The translations under genes were made by a program, and so were the position numbers. From Desulfobulbaceae bacterium (GTDB lineage: Bacteria > Desulfobacterota > Desulfobulbia > Desulfobulbales > Desulfocapsaceae), in assembly GCA_011390165.1 (NCBI GenBank), contig JAABSV010000013.1, forward strand, positions 1 to 64,000: a stretch of DNA of 64,000 nucleotides. The letters run 5' to 3'. Below, one piece after another: positions 1 to 17,722 of this stretch. Positions within the stretch are counted from its first letter, which is position 1. Every line of letters starts with the position of its first letter. The notes beneath the pieces were generated by a model that worked only from the letters and a program-made list of their open reading frames with translations, searched no databases and had not been told where the DNA came from.

Positions 1-77
1 GTCTTACCATGGTCAATATGCCCCACCGTGCCAACGTTGACGTGCGGCTTGGTCCTCTCAAATTTTTGCTTCGACAT
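1..77 (-). CDS. tuf: Elongation factor Tu, second copy (5' end only, cut by window start)
   Basis: The reverse complement opens with ATG at 75-77 and encodes the EF-Tu amino terminus up to the P-loop (GHIDHGKT). The rest lies beyond the window. EF-Tu is the cytoplasmic GTPase that brings aminoacyl-tRNA to the ribosome. All 77 visible bases are identical to the start of the complete tuf copy at 15796-16986, which suggests gene conversion between the two copies. It lies 23 bp downstream of fusA, the usual str-operon order rpsL-rpsG-fusA-tuf. An S10 ribosomal protein operon would normally follow outside the window (inference). Confidence 0.93.
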   Translation of the reverse strand, partial: MSKQKFERTKPHVNVGTVGHIDHGK

Positions 78-100
78 GACGGTTCCTCGGTAATATGGAG

Positions 101-2179
101 TTATATCCCTCGTATTTTTTTTATAATCAACTCAGCCCGCGACTTGGGTACGACATCAAACTCATAAAACTGCATGGTAAAATTGGCCCGGCCCTGGGTT
201 GCGGAGCGGAGGGCAGTGCTGTAACCAAACATTTCGGCCAGGGGCACATGGGCTTTCAGAATCTGCAGTGTCCCCTCGGCGGCGACCCCGATCACCCTGC
301 CCCGTTTGCTGTTCAGATCGGCGATGACATCACCCAGGTAGTCTTCCGGAGTGATCACCTCCAGGTGCATCACCGGTTCGAGCAGCTTCGGCTCGGCCTC
401 GGCTGTCGCCCGCCGGATCGCCATTGCCCCGGCCACCCCGAAGGCCATCTCCGTGGAGTCCTCTTCGTGGTAGCTGCCGTCGACCAGGGTGATGCGCAGA
501 TCGGTCATCGGGTAGCCGACCAGCGGGCCGGAGTCGAGGCTGTCAACCACCCCGCGTTCTATGGCGCCAAGGAATTGAGCCGGGATCAGCTGCGGATCGA
601 CGGCACTGACAAAGTTCACCCCGCTTCCTCTCGGCAGCGGTTCGATATCGATCACTACATGCCCGAACTGCCCCTTGGCGCCGGTCTGCTGATCGAAGCG
701 TCCCTCGCCCCGTCCCCGCTGCTCGATGGTCTCCTTGTAGGCTACCTGCGGCTTGCCAACATTGGCCCCCACCTTGAACTCGTTGAGCAGGCGGTCGACA
801 ATGATCTCCAGATGGAGTTCGCCCATACCGGAGATGATCATCTGGCCGGTATCGGTGTTGCTGCTCACCCGAAACGAGGGATCTTCGAGGGCGATCTTGG
901 CCAGGGTGTCGGTGAGTTTCTTCTCTTCCGCCTTGCTCTTCGGCTCTATGGCCACCCCGATCACCGGGTCGGGGAAATCCATCTGTTCCAGGACAATATG
1001 GTCCCCTTTGGCACAGAGGGTGTCACCGGTGGTGGTGAACTTGAGGCCGACAATGGCACCGATGTCTCCCGCCTCGATGGTGCTGACCTCTTCCCGCTTG
1101 TTGGCGTGCATCTTCATCAGTTTGGCGATCTTTTCCTGCTTTTTCTTCAGCGGATTGTAGACCTTGTCGCCCACTGACAGCGTTCCCGAATAGATGCGAA
1201 TAAAAGCCAGGTTCTCGACAAAGGAGTCACTCATCAGCTTGAAGACAAGCCCGGCCAGTTTCTCTTTGGGATCGCTGCGACGGCACACAATCGCCCCATC
1301 AGCGTCCACCCCATCGACATCTTTGACGTCGATGGGCGAAGGCAGATAGCGGACCACGGCGTCAAGCAAAGGCTGTACCCCCTTGTTCTTGAACGCGCTG
1401 CCGCAGAGTACCGGAACCACCTCCAGAGAGAGTGTCGCCTTGCGGAGAGCCTGGTATATTTCGGTTGTCGATACCGCGGTATCGCTTAAATATTTTTCCA
1501 TGATCCCCTCATCGAAGTCGGCCAACTTCTCGAGGAGTATCATCCTTGCGGCCGTGAGTCTGTCTCTCTGTTCGGCAGGAACGTCCTGTTCCGTTATTTC
1601 CTGCCCGAGAGTTCGTTCATCAAAGAGGAGCATTTTCTCTTCGATGATATCGATGATGCCGGTGAACTCCGCCTCTTTGCCAACCGGCAGTTGAAGCGGC
1701 AGGGGCCGGGCCCCGAGTCGGTCAGTGATCATTGTCAGGCAACGATCGAAATTGGCGCCAACCCGGTCCATCTTGTTGATGAAGGCGATACGCGGGATCG
1801 AATACTTGTCCGCCTGCCGCCAGACGGTCTCCGACTGTGGTTCGACACCGCCGACCGCACAGAAAACCGCCACTACACCATCAAGTACCCGTAACGACCT
1901 CTCCACTTCGACGGTGAAATCAACGTGGCCGGGGGTATCGATGATATTTATTTTTTTCTCATGCCAGTAGCAGGTAGTAGCTGCCGAGGTGATGGTTATC
2001 CCCCGCTCCTGCTCCTGTTCCATCCAGTCCATGACCGCCGTACCGTCATGGACTTCACCAAGCTTGTAGGATCTGCCGGTATAGTAGAGTATCCGCTCGG
2101 TGGTGGTGGTCTTGCCGGCGTCAATATGGGCCATTATGCCAATATTGCGCACGTCTGACAATTTTATCGGGGCAGTCAT
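101..2179 (-). CDS. fusA: Elongation factor G
   Basis: This 692-residue translocase GTPase drives tRNA-mRNA movement on the ribosome. Visible G-domain motifs are the P-loop AHIDAGKT (residues 17-24), DTPGH (81-85) and NKMD (135-138), followed by the conserved EF-G carboxy-terminal domains. Length is typical of bacterial EF-G. The ATG at 2177-2179 has only a weak ribosome binding site. It follows rpsG by 75 bp and precedes a tuf copy by 23 bp, so it is the third gene of a str-type operon. Nothing suggests an EF-G2 paralogue. Confidence 0.98.
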   Translation of the reverse strand: MTAPIKLSDVRNIGIMAHIDAGKTTTTERILYYTGRSYKLGEVHDGTAVMDWMEQEQERGITITSAATTCYWHEKKINIIDTPGHVDFTVEVERSLRVLDGVVAVFCAVGGVEPQSETVWRQADKYSIPRIAFINKMDRVGANFDRCLTMITDRLGARPLPLQLPVGKEAEFTGIIDIIEEKMLLFDERTLGQEITEQDVPAEQRDRLTAARMILLEKLADFDEGIMEKYLSDTAVSTTEIYQALRKATLSLEVVPVLCGSAFKNKGVQPLLDAVVRYLPSPIDVKDVDGVDADGAIVCRRSDPKEKLAGLVFKLMSDSFVENLAFIRIYSGTLSVGDKVYNPLKKKQEKIAKLMKMHANKREEVSTIEAGDIGAIVGLKFTTTGDTLCAKGDHIVLEQMDFPDPVIGVAIEPKSKAEEKKLTDTLAKIALEDPSFRVSSNTDTGQMIISGMGELHLEIIVDRLLNEFKVGANVGKPQVAYKETIEQRGRGEGRFDQQTGAKGQFGHVVIDIEPLPRGSGVNFVSAVDPQLIPAQFLGAIERGVVDSLDSGPLVGYPMTDLRITLVDGSYHEEDSTEMAFGVAGAMAIRRATAEAEPKLLEPVMHLEVITPEDYLGDVIADLNSKRGRVIGVAAEGTLQILKAHVPLAEMFGYSTALRSATQGRANFTMQFYEFDVVPKSRAELIIKKIRGI

Positions 2180-2254
2180 ATTCGTATCCGAAACTGTTTT
2201 CTTTGCGTGATTGCCGGCCCCGATTCCGGCATTGTACCCCTTGCAGTTCTGTCT

Positions 2255-2728
2255 CTACCAGCGGTAATGGGCAAAGGCCTTGTTGGCTTCGGCCATCCGG
2301 TGGGTATCATCCCGTTTCTTGACTGCTGCACCGCGGTTGTTGAAGGCATCAATCAACTCAGCCGCCAGTTTATCCGACATGGTTTTGCCGGAACGGGACT
2401 TGGAGAAACTGATGATCCAGCGGATGGCGAGGGCATTTCGTCTGCTCTGGCGGACCTCCATCGGCACCTGGTAGGTGGCACCGCCAACACGCCTGGATTT
2501 CACCTCTACCCGGGGACGAACCTTCTCCATCGCCTCTTCGAAGACGGTCAAGGGATCGGAATCTTTGACTCGCTCCTGAACCAGGTCCATGGCATCATAG
2601 AAAATCCGCTGGGCAAGAGTTTTTTTGCCTCTCTCCATCAGACCATTGGTGAATTTGCTCACCAATACGCTGTTGAAGCGGGCATCGGGATCAATAATCC
2701 TCTTTTCAATAGTCCTTCTACGCGACAT
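2255..2728 (-). CDS. rpsG: 30S ribosomal protein S7
   Basis: This 157-residue protein is a clear S7, the 16S rRNA-binding protein that nucleates assembly of the 30S head. The amino terminus [10 protein letters not shown] and the length match the family. It lies between rpsL (28 bp upstream) and fusA (75 bp downstream) in the str operon. In Escherichia coli S7 represses this operon translationally; I did not identify the corresponding RNA site here. Confidence 0.98.
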   Translation of the reverse strand: MSRRRTIEKRIIDPDARFNSVLVSKFTNGLMERGKKTLAQRIFYDAMDLVQERVKDSDPLTVFEEAMEKVRPRVEVKSRRVGGATYQVPMEVRQSRRNALAIRWIISFSKSRSGKTMSDKLAAELIDAFNNRGAAVKKRDDTHRMAEANKAFAHYRW

Positions 2729-2756
2729 AATATTTCCTCACACCAAGGAGACCCGA

Positions 2757-3128
2757 TCAGGACGGTTTCTTGGCACCATATTTTGAACGACCCTGACGCC
2801 GATTGGACACACCCAAGGTATCCAGGGTACCACGAATGATGTGGTAGCGCACACCGGGAAGATCCTTTACCCTGCCGCCGCGTATCATCACCACCGAATG
2901 CTCCTGCAGATTATGACCGATACCTGGGATGTAAGAAGTAACCTCTATCCCATTGGTCAAGCGAACCCTGGCAACCTTTCGCAGTGCCGAGTTTGGCTTT
3001 TTCGGGGTGGTGGTATAGACCCGAACACAGACGCCTCGTTTTTGCGGCGAACCCTTCAGTGCCGGGGTATTGGTCTTTTTCACGGACTTTTTCCGACCAT
3101 GTCGGACAAGCTGATTAATCGTTGGCAT
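2757..3128 (-). CDS. rpsL: 30S ribosomal protein S12
   Basis: This 123-residue S12 sits at the decoding centre of the 30S subunit. The conserved segment around [10 protein letters not shown] (residues 41-50) keeps the lysines at 43 and 44, and the VKDLPG loop near residue 90 is also standard, so the classic streptomycin-resistance positions appear wild type. It starts the str operon. It is separated from rpoC upstream by 132 bp in which I see no convincing terminator, so read-through from rpoBC is possible. Confidence 0.98.
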   Translation of the reverse strand: MPTINQLVRHGRKKSVKKTNTPALKGSPQKRGVCVRVYTTTPKKPNSALRKVARVRLTNGIEVTSYIPGIGHNLQEHSVVMIRGGRVKDLPGVRYHIIRGTLDTLGVSNRRQGRSKYGAKKPS

Positions 3129-3260
3129 TACGTTTGCTGCTCCTGTTTGCAGACCTTGAAAATTACTGACAGTCCTGTAGCCGAGCTGGTGACCCGAATG
3201 TAAACACGAAAGTGAGGATATTTACCCCAGCGCCCATGCCCTGTCAAGGGAAAAAACAGG

Positions 3261-7337
<4,077 letters not shown>

Positions 7338-7487
7338 AAAATCACCTTTCCCTTATTGTAGAGGACTGCTACCTGGGCCAGCGCCCCGCGTCCACTGCGA
7401 CCTTCCCCACTTCTCCGCTGCCGGCACCCCGCTGCCCGCCCGGCTCGGCTAGGCGAGGTGGGGCAGGACGGCAAGAGGGCAACGGGC

Positions 7488-11567
<4,080 letters not shown>

Positions 11568-11640
11568 ATTTTTCCTCGGAATTGCCTATGTCGAAGGTCA
11601 AATTTTCAGGTAACTGCGTGCCAACGCGGTCCTGGTGGTC

Positions 11641-11794
11641 GTAATCTTTAACCGGTATGCAGCAAAAAAACCGCAGAGCCCGGACTGTACCCCTCTAGCA
11701 ATGCTCCAGGTTTGTTCAGGCAGGCCGCCGAGCAAGAGTTGGCTCATTGAGGGGGGCCTGACCGGGCAAAAAAGGGCTGCTGGTGAACGGGTAC
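11641..11794 (+). mobile_element. MITE-like element, copy A, between rplL and rpoB, with 8-bp target-site duplication
   Basis: This 154-bp non-coding element is bounded by GTAATCTTTAACCGG on the left and GGTGAACGGGTAC on the right, which are imperfect inverted ends. It is flanked by a perfect 8-bp direct repeat, TGGTGGTC, at 11633-11640 and 11795-11802. Internal blocks shared with the copy at 45053-45202 include ACCGGTATGCA, GTTCAGGCAGGC and GGCCTGACCGGGC. GTA-type ends and 8-bp duplications match what is known for IS66-family elements. There is no open reading frame, so it would need a transposase in trans. Strand is given in the direction reading ACCGGTATGCA first. It accounts for about a third of the rplL-rpoB gap. 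Confidence 0.82.
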
Positions 11795-11843
11795 TGGTGG
11801 TCAGCACAACCTGGAGGGTGCGTCGGCTGCGCGGCGCAGTCAC

Positions 11844-11887
11844 TGTCGGGTAGAATGGCTGGTGCGGCATCTGTACTCTGCCCGACA
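11844..11887 (-). promoter_or_regulatory. Long hairpin in the rplL-rpoB intergenic region
   Basis: The arms TGTCGGGTAGA (11844-11854) and TCTGCCCGACA (11877-11887) form an 11-bp stem with one wobble pair and a 22-base loop. On the minus strand it lies about 110 bases after rplL and 280 bases before rpoB. In Escherichia coli this spacer holds an attenuator and an RNase III site, so a similar role is plausible. There is no U-tract, so it is not a canonical intrinsic terminator. Confidence 0.45.
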
Positions 11888-11999
11888 CCTCGATCAGCTG
11901 CATCATCCATAAAGAACAACACGCCACGAAGCAGAGCCCGTAGCGTGTTGGTATCAAGCCGGAGTTGCCCAGTACGCGAACAACTTATTCAACTCTCAA

Positions 12000-12377
12000 C
12001 TATTTAATCTCAACGGCAGCTCCGACCGCTTCGATTTTCGCCTTGATGTCGGCTGCTTCTTCTTTGGTGACAGCCTCCTTCAGGGGGGTGGGTGCCGATT
12101 CGACCAGGGTCTTCGCCTCTTTCAGGCCAAGGCCGGTTACCGCCCGAACTTCCTTGATCACCTTGATCTTCTCGGCACCAACGCTGGCGAGAATGACATC
12201 AAATTCGGTCTGCTCCTCAACCGGTGCGGCGTCGGCCGGACCGGCAGCGGCGGCGGCAGCCACCGGTGCTGCGGCGGATACACCGAATTTCTCCTCGAAC
12301 TCCTTGATCAGTTCGGAGAGTTCAAGGACTGACATGTTTGAAATGAATTCAATAACGTCTTCTTTGCTTACGGACAT
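12000..12377 (-). CDS. rplL: 50S ribosomal protein L7/L12
   Basis: This 125-residue stalk protein recruits translational GTPases to the ribosome. It shows the standard arrangement: an amino-terminal dimerisation helix region, an Ala/Pro-rich hinge (around residues 35-55) and a conserved carboxy-terminal domain containing [13 protein letters not shown] and GLGLKEAK. It follows rplJ by 45 bp and belongs to the rplKAJL-rpoBC cluster. Confidence 0.98.
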   Translation of the reverse strand: MSVSKEDVIEFISNMSVLELSELIKEFEEKFGVSAAAPVAAAAAAGPADAAPVEEQTEFDVILASVGAEKIKVIKEVRAVTGLGLKEAKTLVESAPTPLKEAVTKEEAADIKAKIEAVGAAVEIK

Positions 12378-12422
12378 GTTCTCACCTCGTGTAATGGATC
12401 TTTTAGCTGTGGATGCCGGCTG

Positions 12423-12950
12423 TTACTGTTCCGCCGCTTCTTTTTTTTCCTTAAGAGCCTGCAATGCGTAGACAAAAGTTCGTGGTACCCCGCTCAGTAC
12501 CCGTACCAGACCGGTGGGCACGCCCATCCAGGTCGAGAGCAGTTGACTGAGCAGAACCTCCTTGGAGGGGAGCTTGGAGAGGGCCACCAGCGCCTCTACC
12601 CCAATCCTTTCCCCATCAAGAGCTGCCGAGCGGATAATGAATTTGCCATGGTCATCGGCAAATTTGGTTACCGCCTTGGCAGGGGCAACCGGGTCGGCAT
12701 AGGCCATTACCACCGCCGTGGTACCGGTAAAATCGTCGGCCAGAACGGCGTTGCCGGTATCCGAGACAGCCCTTTTCAGGAGAGTATTCTTGGCAACGCG
12801 GATCTCGGAATCGATTCCCCGCAGTTCTACGCGGATCTTCTGAAATTCCGAAACCTTTAAACCACAATAATCAGCGACAACGGTCAGTTTCGAGCGATTG
12901 AACGAGTCGTTCAATTCGGCAACAACCGCCGCCTTATCATCACGATTCAA
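12423..12950 (-). CDS. rplJ: 50S ribosomal protein L10 (TTG start)
   Basis: L10 anchors the L7/L12 dimers to the ribosomal stalk. I place the start at a TTG at 12948-12950 because GGGAGGAG lies four bases upstream of it. The resulting 175-residue protein starts at NRDDKAAVVAELND, matching the family length. An upstream in-frame ATG at 13074-13076 would add 42 residues that do not resemble L10 and would overlap the leader RNA structure. The gene is preceded by a recognisable L10 leader and followed by rplL. A weak start codon would suit a translationally autoregulated gene. Confidence 0.93.
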   Translation of the reverse strand: MNRDDKAAVVAELNDSFNRSKLTVVADYCGLKVSEFQKIRVELRGIDSEIRVAKNTLLKRAVSDTGNAVLADDFTGTTAVVMAYADPVAPAKAVTKFADDHGKFIIRSAALDGERIGVEALVALSKLPSKEVLLSQLLSTWMGVPTGLVRVLSGVPRTFVYALQALKEKKEAAEQ

Positions 12951-13059
12951 GGCACTCCTCCCAGGGTAAAGTTGAACGGTTTTCGAATCAGCAGTGCCAG
13001 CTTCCACAAGGCAAAAAGTTCTTCCACCCTTTCCCCGGCCGCCAATGGCGTTCGGTATC

Positions 13060-13150
13060 CGGCAGATTCTTCTCATCTCGGCAGGTCGTGCGGTGCACGA
13101 TTAAACGCGGCTGGTACCTGCTGTCTTCGACTCTGTACCACCCGGCCCAT
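13060..13150 (-). promoter_or_regulatory. Ribosomal protein L10 leader RNA
   Basis: On the minus strand, upstream of rplJ, the RNA contains GACAGCAGGTACC (13113-13125) and, 27 bases later, CCTGCCGAG (13077-13085). Together they form the kink-turn helix that I recognise from bacterial L10 leaders. In the known system L10 (with L12) binds this RNA and represses rplJL translation. The 275-bp rplA-rplJ spacer holds no gene. Boundaries are approximate. An Rfam covariance search of this interval would settle it. Confidence 0.72.
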
Positions 13151-13226
13151 TTGGTCAGCCGGTGGTGGTGGACTCCATATCCTGCCCCTCCCGAAGGTCA
13201 CACCTTTTCGGCAGGGTCAGGTTGTG

Positions 13227-13931
13227 CTACTTGATCTGCACCCGTACCGCCAGGGGATCAAGTTTGACGCCTGGCCCCATGGTTGAAGAGATCACGATCG
13301 AGCGGAGATAGATTCCCTTGCTGGTCGACGGCTTCAGTTGGATAATCCGCTGCACGAAGGCGAGCAGATTCTCGGCTATCTTCTCCCTGCCAAAGGAGAC
13401 CTTACCGATTCCGGCATGAATAATCCCCCCCTTGTCGACCCGGAAATCCACCTTCCCGCCCTTGATGTCCCGGACTATGCCGGCGACATCCATGGTCACC
13501 GTGCCGAGTTTGGCGTTCGGCATGAGATTCCGCGGCCCGAGGATACGGCCGATCTTGCCGACGACGCCCATCATGTCGGGGGTGGCGACGGTCTTATCGA
13601 ACTCCAGCCACCCTTCCTTGATCTTCTCCACCAGATCGTCTCCACCGACATAGTCGGCTCCCGCTTCCAGGGCCTCTGCTTCTTTGGGCCCTTTGGCAAA
13701 AACCAGCACCCGGATAACCTTGCCGGTTCCGTGGGGCAGGGAAACCGAGGAGCGGATCATCTGATCGGCGTGGCGGGGATCTACCCCAAGGCGCATGGCA
13801 ACATCAAAATTCTCGTCGAATTTGGCAAAGGTCGATTTCAGGACCAAATCGATCCCGGCCTCCAACTCGTGGAGAACGGTGCGATCAATTCCTTTAAGAA
13901 TATTTTGGTAACTCTTTCCGTGTTTCGGCAT
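13227..13931 (-). CDS. rplA: 50S ribosomal protein L1
   Basis: This 234-residue protein forms the L1 stalk that helps release E-site tRNA. The family core segments [21 protein letters not shown] and TVTMDV are all visible, and the length is typical. It is 65 bp downstream of rplK, forming the usual L11-L1 pair. L1 autoregulates this operon in many bacteria; I did not resolve an operator. Confidence 0.98.
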   Translation of the reverse strand: MPKHGKSYQNILKGIDRTVLHELEAGIDLVLKSTFAKFDENFDVAMRLGVDPRHADQMIRSSVSLPHGTGKVIRVLVFAKGPKEAEALEAGADYVGGDDLVEKIKEGWLEFDKTVATPDMMGVVGKIGRILGPRNLMPNAKLGTVTMDVAGIVRDIKGGKVDFRVDKGGIIHAGIGKVSFGREKIAENLLAFVQRIIQLKPSTSKGIYLRSIVISSTMGPGVKLDPLAVRVQIK

Positions 13932-13996
13932 GGCTGCCTCCTACTTGAGCAGGATCACATTCCTGTCAGCAGTAATGGATGTTGGGTCGTGCCTGT

Positions 13997-14422
13997 TCAG
14001 TCGATGATGGTTATCCCGGCACTCCGGGCGGTTCCTTCAACGATTCGCATGGCGCTGTTGATGTCGTAGGCGTTCAGGTCGGGCATTTTGATCTCGGCAA
14101 TCTCGCGGATCTTGTCGCGGCTGAGCTCAGCAACCCTCTCGATTTTCGGGTTACTCGAACCCTTCTGCAGTCCTGCCGCCTTGAGCAGCAGCACCGAGGC
14201 AGGCGGGGTCTTGGTGATATAGCTGAAGGAACGGTCCTGATAGACCGTAATCACCACCGGGACGATGGTATCACCCATCGATTGGGTCCGGGCGTTGAAG
14301 TTCTTGCAGAACTCCATGATGTTGACGCCATGCTGCCCGAGAGCCGGACCTACGGGAGGAGAGGGGTTCGCCTTCCCGGCTGGAATCTGCAGCTTGATAT
14401 ACGCCGTCTCTTTTTTGGCCAT
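13997..14422 (-). CDS. rplK: 50S ribosomal protein L11
   Basis: This 141-residue protein is L11, part of the GTPase-associated centre of the 50S subunit and the sensor domain for RelA. The proline-rich amino-terminal motif [21 protein letters not shown] is split by standard spacing, and the carboxy-terminal rRNA-binding domain ends with ARSAGI. It is positioned between nusG and rplA as in most bacteria. Confidence 0.98.
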   Translation of the reverse strand: MAKKETAYIKLQIPAGKANPSPPVGPALGQHGVNIMEFCKNFNARTQSMGDTIVPVVITVYQDRSFSYITKTPPASVLLLKAAGLQKGSSNPKIERVAELSRDKIREIAEIKMPDLNAYDINSAMRIVEGTARSAGITIID

Positions 14423-14523
14423 TTTCTGTGCTCCACCTGACTTATTGTAAAGGATGCTGGCGGCGCCTGCCGGATTCTTCTCCGGATTGCTGGGGCTACC
14501 GTCTGGTTATCGCCTTGTTGTCA

Positions 14524-15057
14524 CTAGGAGTTTGTCACCTGTACAAACTCCAGTTCAACCGGGGTCTCCCGTCCGAAAATCGATACCATGACCCGGACAC
14601 GACCCTTTTCAGGAAAGACCTCATCAACCATCCCCTGAAAGTTGGCAAAGGGACCATCGACGATCCGTACCACCTCGCCAATCCCGAATACCACCTTCGG
14701 TCGCGGCCTTTCCGAGCCATCCTGGATCCGACCGATAATTTTCGCCGCCTCGACATCGGAAAGCGGCATCGGGTCGCGGTCATCACCGACGAAACCAACC
14801 ACCCGGGGCATATTGTTGTGGATGGTATGCCAGGTCTCGTCATTTAATTCCATGCTGACCAGCATATAGCCGGGGAAGAAGCGTCGCGAGGATGTTTTCC
14901 GCGATCCCTTGATCATCTCCACCACCTGTTCGGTGGGGACGAGAATCTCACCAAAGAGCTCTTCCTGCCCCTGTTTGCGGATTCTCTCTTCAAGGGTTGC
15001 CTTCACCTTGTCCTCAAAGCCGGAGTGGACCTGGAGTATGTACCATTGTCTTGCCAT
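14524..15057 (-). CDS. nusG: Transcription termination/antitermination factor NusG
   Basis: This 177-residue NusG binds RNA polymerase, suppresses pausing and couples transcription to translation or Rho. The NGN domain starts with RQWYILQVHSG, and a KOW motif (VRIVDGPFANFQG) lies near residue 125. It follows secE by 94 bp and precedes rplK, the nearly universal secE-nusG-rplK order. Confidence 0.98.
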   Translation of the reverse strand: MARQWYILQVHSGFEDKVKATLEERIRKQGQEELFGEILVPTEQVVEMIKGSRKTSSRRFFPGYMLVSMELNDETWHTIHNNMPRVVGFVGDDRDPMPLSDVEAAKIIGRIQDGSERPRPKVVFGIGEVVRIVDGPFANFQGMVDEVFPEKGRVRVMVSIFGRETPVELEFVQVTNS

Positions 15058-15151
15058 AGGATCGTACTGTAAAGGTTATGGTGAAGCCTGGAATCGTCGA
15101 CCGGGCAGACGGTGGTCTCGTTTTGGAATTACTGGGTGCTGAGCCAGTTTC

Positions 15152-15403
15152 TCAACGCAGAAAGGAGGAGATCAGCTTACCCAGCAGGAGGTCCACCGAG
15201 CCGAGATAGATCGATATGGCAACGGTCAAGGCGAGTACAATTCCGGTAAGCCCCAACGTCATCTTTTTGTCCGGCCAGACAATCTTGAGAAATTCTACTT
15301 TGACCTCGGCGAAAAATTTTTTGATCTGCGCCGGCGAATAGGGGGAAGGGGGGTCCGACTTGACAGTGGCGACACTTTTTTTCGGGGTCGTATTTCCAGC
15401 CAT
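15152..15403 (-). CDS. secE: Preprotein translocase subunit SecE
   Basis: This small inner-membrane protein (83 residues from ATG 15401-15403) clamps the SecY channel. It has a charged amino-terminal region, the conserved FFAEVKVEFLKIVWP segment and one carboxy-terminal membrane span. I prefer the ATG at 15403 because GAGGAG lies nine bases upstream; another ATG at 15412 would abut that purine stretch directly. It lies between tRNA-Trp and nusG, as in many Proteobacteria-like genomes. Confidence 0.95.
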   Translation of the reverse strand: MAGNTTPKKSVATVKSDPPSPYSPAQIKKFFAEVKVEFLKIVWPDKKMTLGLTGIVLALTVAISIYLGSVDLLLGKLISSFLR

Positions 15404-15489
15404 GATCCTCATCTCCTCGTCAAGTCAACCACACCGCATCCGGCAGGCTGGACAATCAAGTCAGAAGCCTGCACCGAAACGCCTTACAA

Positions 15490-15565
15490 TGGCAGGCCAG
15501 GAGGGACTCGAACCCCCAACTTCCGGATTTGGAGTCCGGCGCTCTACCATTAGAGCTACTGGCCT
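15490..15565 (-). tRNA. tRNA-Trp (CCA anticodon)
   Basis: A 76-base cloverleaf with acceptor stem AGGCCAG/CTGGCCT, anticodon loop CTCCAAA giving anticodon CCA, T-loop GTTCGAG, discriminator G and an encoded 3' CCA. It lies between rpmG and secE in a position where tRNA-Trp is often found. Confidence 0.97.
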
Positions 15566-15572
15566 GCAGTGG

Positions 15573-15722
15573 CTATTTCGTCTCTTTGTGCGGGGTATGC
15601 ACCTTGCAGAAGGCACAGTACTTGCTAAACTCAAGTTTATTCGGGGTGTTTTTCTTGTTTTTCGTCGTCGTATAGTTCCGACGTTTGCACGTCCCGCATG
15701 CAAGGGTCACGATGTCTCTCAT
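15573..15722 (-). CDS. rpmG: 50S ribosomal protein L33
   Basis: This 49-residue protein reads [20 protein letters not shown] at its start and ends HTPHKETK. Two CxxC pairs (CGTC and CAFC) mark the zinc-binding form of L33. The ATG is at 15720-15722, with AGGA seven bases upstream. It is located between tuf and tRNA-Trp, eight bases ahead of the tRNA, a common arrangement. A strong terminator separates it from tuf, so it may rely on read-through or its own promoter. Confidence 0.95.
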   Translation of the reverse strand: MRDIVTLACGTCKRRNYTTTKNKKNTPNKLEFSKYCAFCKVHTPHKETK

Positions 15723-15736
15723 GGCACCATCCTATA

Positions 15737-15778
15737 GCAAAAAATTGCCCTGAATCCTGGAGCAGGCTTCAGGGCAAT
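15737..15778 (-). terminator. Intrinsic terminator after tuf
   Basis: On the minus strand, ATTGCCCTGAA (15768-15778) pairs perfectly with TTCAGGGCAAT (15744-15754) across a 13-base loop. A run of T residues follows at 15738-15744. It lies just past the tuf stop and should end or reduce the tRNA-tuf transcript before rpmG. Confidence 0.9.
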
Positions 15779-15795
15779 GTCAATATTGCCTGGAA

Positions 15796-16986
15796 CTAGG
15801 CAAAAATTTCACTGATAACGCCTGCTCCGACGGTGCGGCCACCCTCACGGATGGCAAAGCGCAGACCGACATCCATGGCAATGGGGGTGATGAGCTCAAC
15901 CGCAGCGCTGATATTGTCGCCCGGCATAACCATCTCCACACCCTCATCCAGGGTGACCACCCCGGTCACATCGGTGGTCCGGAAGTAGAACTGCGGCCGG
16001 TAACCATTAAAGAAGGGGGTGTGCCGACCACCCTCGTCCTTGCCGAGGATATAGCACTCGGAACGGAACTTGGTGTGCGGGGTGATCGACTTCGGCGCCG
16101 CCAGTACCTGCCCCCGCTCGATCTCCTCACGCTTGATGCCGCGCAGCAGGGCGCCGATGTTGTCACCCGCCTGTCCCTCATCGAGGAGCTTGCGAAACAT
16201 CTCCACCCCGGTGCAGGTGGTCTTCTGGGTCGTCCGTATACCAACTATCTCCACCTCGTCACCAACATGGACCACACCCCGCTCGATACGGCCGGTGGCC
16301 ACGGTGCCGCGGCCGGAGATGGAGAAGACATCCTCCACCGGCATCAGAAACGGCTTGTCGATCTCTCGCTTCGGCTCCGGAATATAGGTGTCGATCGCCT
16401 CCATCAAATCCCAGATGCACTTGGCATCGCCGACATCTTCGGGGTTCTCCAGCGCCTTCAGCGCCGAACCCTTGACGAAGGGGACATCGTCGCCGGGGAA
16501 CTCGTACTTGTCGAGCAGCTCACGCAGCTCCATCTCCACCAGCTCGATCAGCTCCTCGTCGTCGACCATGTCGCACTTGTTGAGGAAGACCACCATGGCC
16601 GGCACCCCGACCTGGCGGGCAAGAAGTATGTGCTCGCGGGTCTGCGGCATCGCCCCGTCGGTGGCGGCTACCACCAGAATCGCGCCATCCATCTGGGCGG
16701 CACCGGTGATCATGTTCTTGATGTAGTCGGCATGGCCCGGGCAGTCAACGTGCGCGTAGTGGCGTTTTACGGTCTCGTACTCGACGTGGGCGGTGGCTAT
16801 GGTGATCCCCCGCTCCTTTTCTTCCGGTGCCTTGTCGATCTCGCTGAAATCGGTGAATTTGGCCTGGCCCTTCAGGGACAGCACGCGGGTGATCGCCGCG
16901 GTCAGCGTGGTCTTACCATGGTCAATATGCCCCACCGTGCCAACGTTGACGTGCGGCTTGGTCCTCTCAAATTTTTGCTTCGACAT
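15796..16986 (-). CDS. tuf: Elongation factor Tu
   Basis: This complete 396-residue EF-Tu has the P-loop GHIDHGKT (residues 19-26), DCPGH near residue 80, NKCD near residue 135 and the standard beta-barrel domains 2 and 3. It delivers aminoacyl-tRNA to the ribosome. It lies 52 bp after tRNA-Thr(GGT) in a four-tRNA-tuf arrangement like the tufB locus of Escherichia coli, and its first 77 bases equal those of the copy at the window start. A strong promoter ahead of the tRNA cluster probably drives it. Confidence 0.99.
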   Translation of the reverse strand: MSKQKFERTKPHVNVGTVGHIDHGKTTLTAAITRVLSLKGQAKFTDFSEIDKAPEEKERGITIATAHVEYETVKRHYAHVDCPGHADYIKNMITGAAQMDGAILVVAATDGAMPQTREHILLARQVGVPAMVVFLNKCDMVDDEELIELVEMELRELLDKYEFPGDDVPFVKGSALKALENPEDVGDAKCIWDLMEAIDTYIPEPKREIDKPFLMPVEDVFSISGRGTVATGRIERGVVHVGDEVEIVGIRTTQKTTCTGVEMFRKLLDEGQAGDNIGALLRGIKREEIERGQVLAAPKSITPHTKFRSECYILGKDEGGRHTPFFNGYRPQFYFRTTDVTGVVTLDEGVEMVMPGDNISAAVELITPIAMDVGLRFAIREGGRTVGAGVISEIFA

Positions 16987-17038
16987 TTTCCTGTCTCCTC
17001 AGGCCATAGTGTTTTTTCAGTATACAGCTGGTGTTCCC

Positions 17039-17114
<76 letters not shown>

Positions 17115-17143
17115 TTCCTGACACCACACAACCAGGATTCCGC

Positions 17144-17219
<76 letters not shown>

Positions 17220-17252
17220 TCGGGCTATATCATCTACAAAGCGCGAAAAGTA

Positions 17253-17337
17253 TGGTGGAGGGGGGAGGATTCGAACCTCCGAAGGCTGAGCCGACAGATT
17301 TACAGTCTGTTCCCTTTGGCCGCTCGGGAACCCCTCC
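17253..17337 (-). tRNA. tRNA-Tyr (GTA anticodon)
   Basis: An 85-base class II tRNA with acceptor GGAGGGG/CCCCTCC, anticodon loop CTGTAAA, a long variable arm, discriminator A and encoded CCA. It is second in the tRNA-tuf cluster. Confidence 0.97.
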
Positions 17338-17404
17338 AAGGGATAGTCTGAATAAGACTGACCTCTTTATACTCTTCCACTCTCTTTGTAAAGTACAATC
17401 TGGA

Positions 17405-17479
17405 TGGAGCTGGCGATAGGACTTGAACCCACAACAGCCTCATTACAAGTGAGGAGCTCTACCATTGAGCTACGCCAGC
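17405..17479 (-). tRNA. tRNA-Thr (TGT anticodon)
   Basis: A 75-base cloverleaf with acceptor GCTGGCG/CGCCAGC, anticodon loop CTTGTAA, T-loop GTTCAAG and encoded CCA. It is the first gene of the cluster, starting about 15 bases after the predicted promoter. Confidence 0.97.
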
Positions 17480-17493
17480 TCACAAGACGGGAG

Positions 17494-17522
17494 AATATAC
17501 TCACTTTTTTTTTTTACTTCAA
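17494..17522 (-). promoter_or_regulatory. Sigma-70-type promoter of the tRNA-tuf operon
   Basis: On the minus strand TTGAAG (17517-17522) is followed after exactly 17 bases by TATATT (17494-17499). The spacer contains an 11-base A-tract. The first tRNA begins 14 bases past the -10 element, the spacing expected for a stable-RNA promoter. Confidence 0.8.
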
Positions 17523-17635
17523 TACCTATTTTGAATCAGTACCGCTTTTTGCCACCTGCCAGCGGCCCGCCTTCCACCTCTCTCTTCTGGCAGCAACCTG
17601 CTGGTGGTTGTACCAGGCCACTTGCTTTCGATAGA

Positions 17636-17673
17636 CCCAAAAAAACAGGCCGGGTCCCTTGCGACCCGGCCTG
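17636..17673 (-). terminator. Intrinsic terminator after qmoC
   Basis: On the minus strand CAGGCCGGGTC (17663-17673) pairs with GACCCGGCCTG (17646-17656) around a six-base loop, followed by seven T residues. It ends the qmo operon about 50 bases after qmoC and insulates it from the tRNA-tuf promoter region. Confidence 0.93.
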
Positions 17674-17722
17674 GACTGCTCACTCTGCAAAGAGGCTCTA
17701 GCTGACTCGATCAGCAGTACGC

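Noticed and set aside
12951-13076. 42-residue amino-terminal extension of L10 from an upstream ATG
   Set aside because: The extension is not L10-like and overlaps the leader RNA; the TTG at 12950 has the better ribosome binding site.
15723-15795. Separate promoter for rpmG within the tuf terminator region
   Set aside because: A TATAGG-like -10 element can be seen, but no convincing -35 at proper spacing, so it was not listed.
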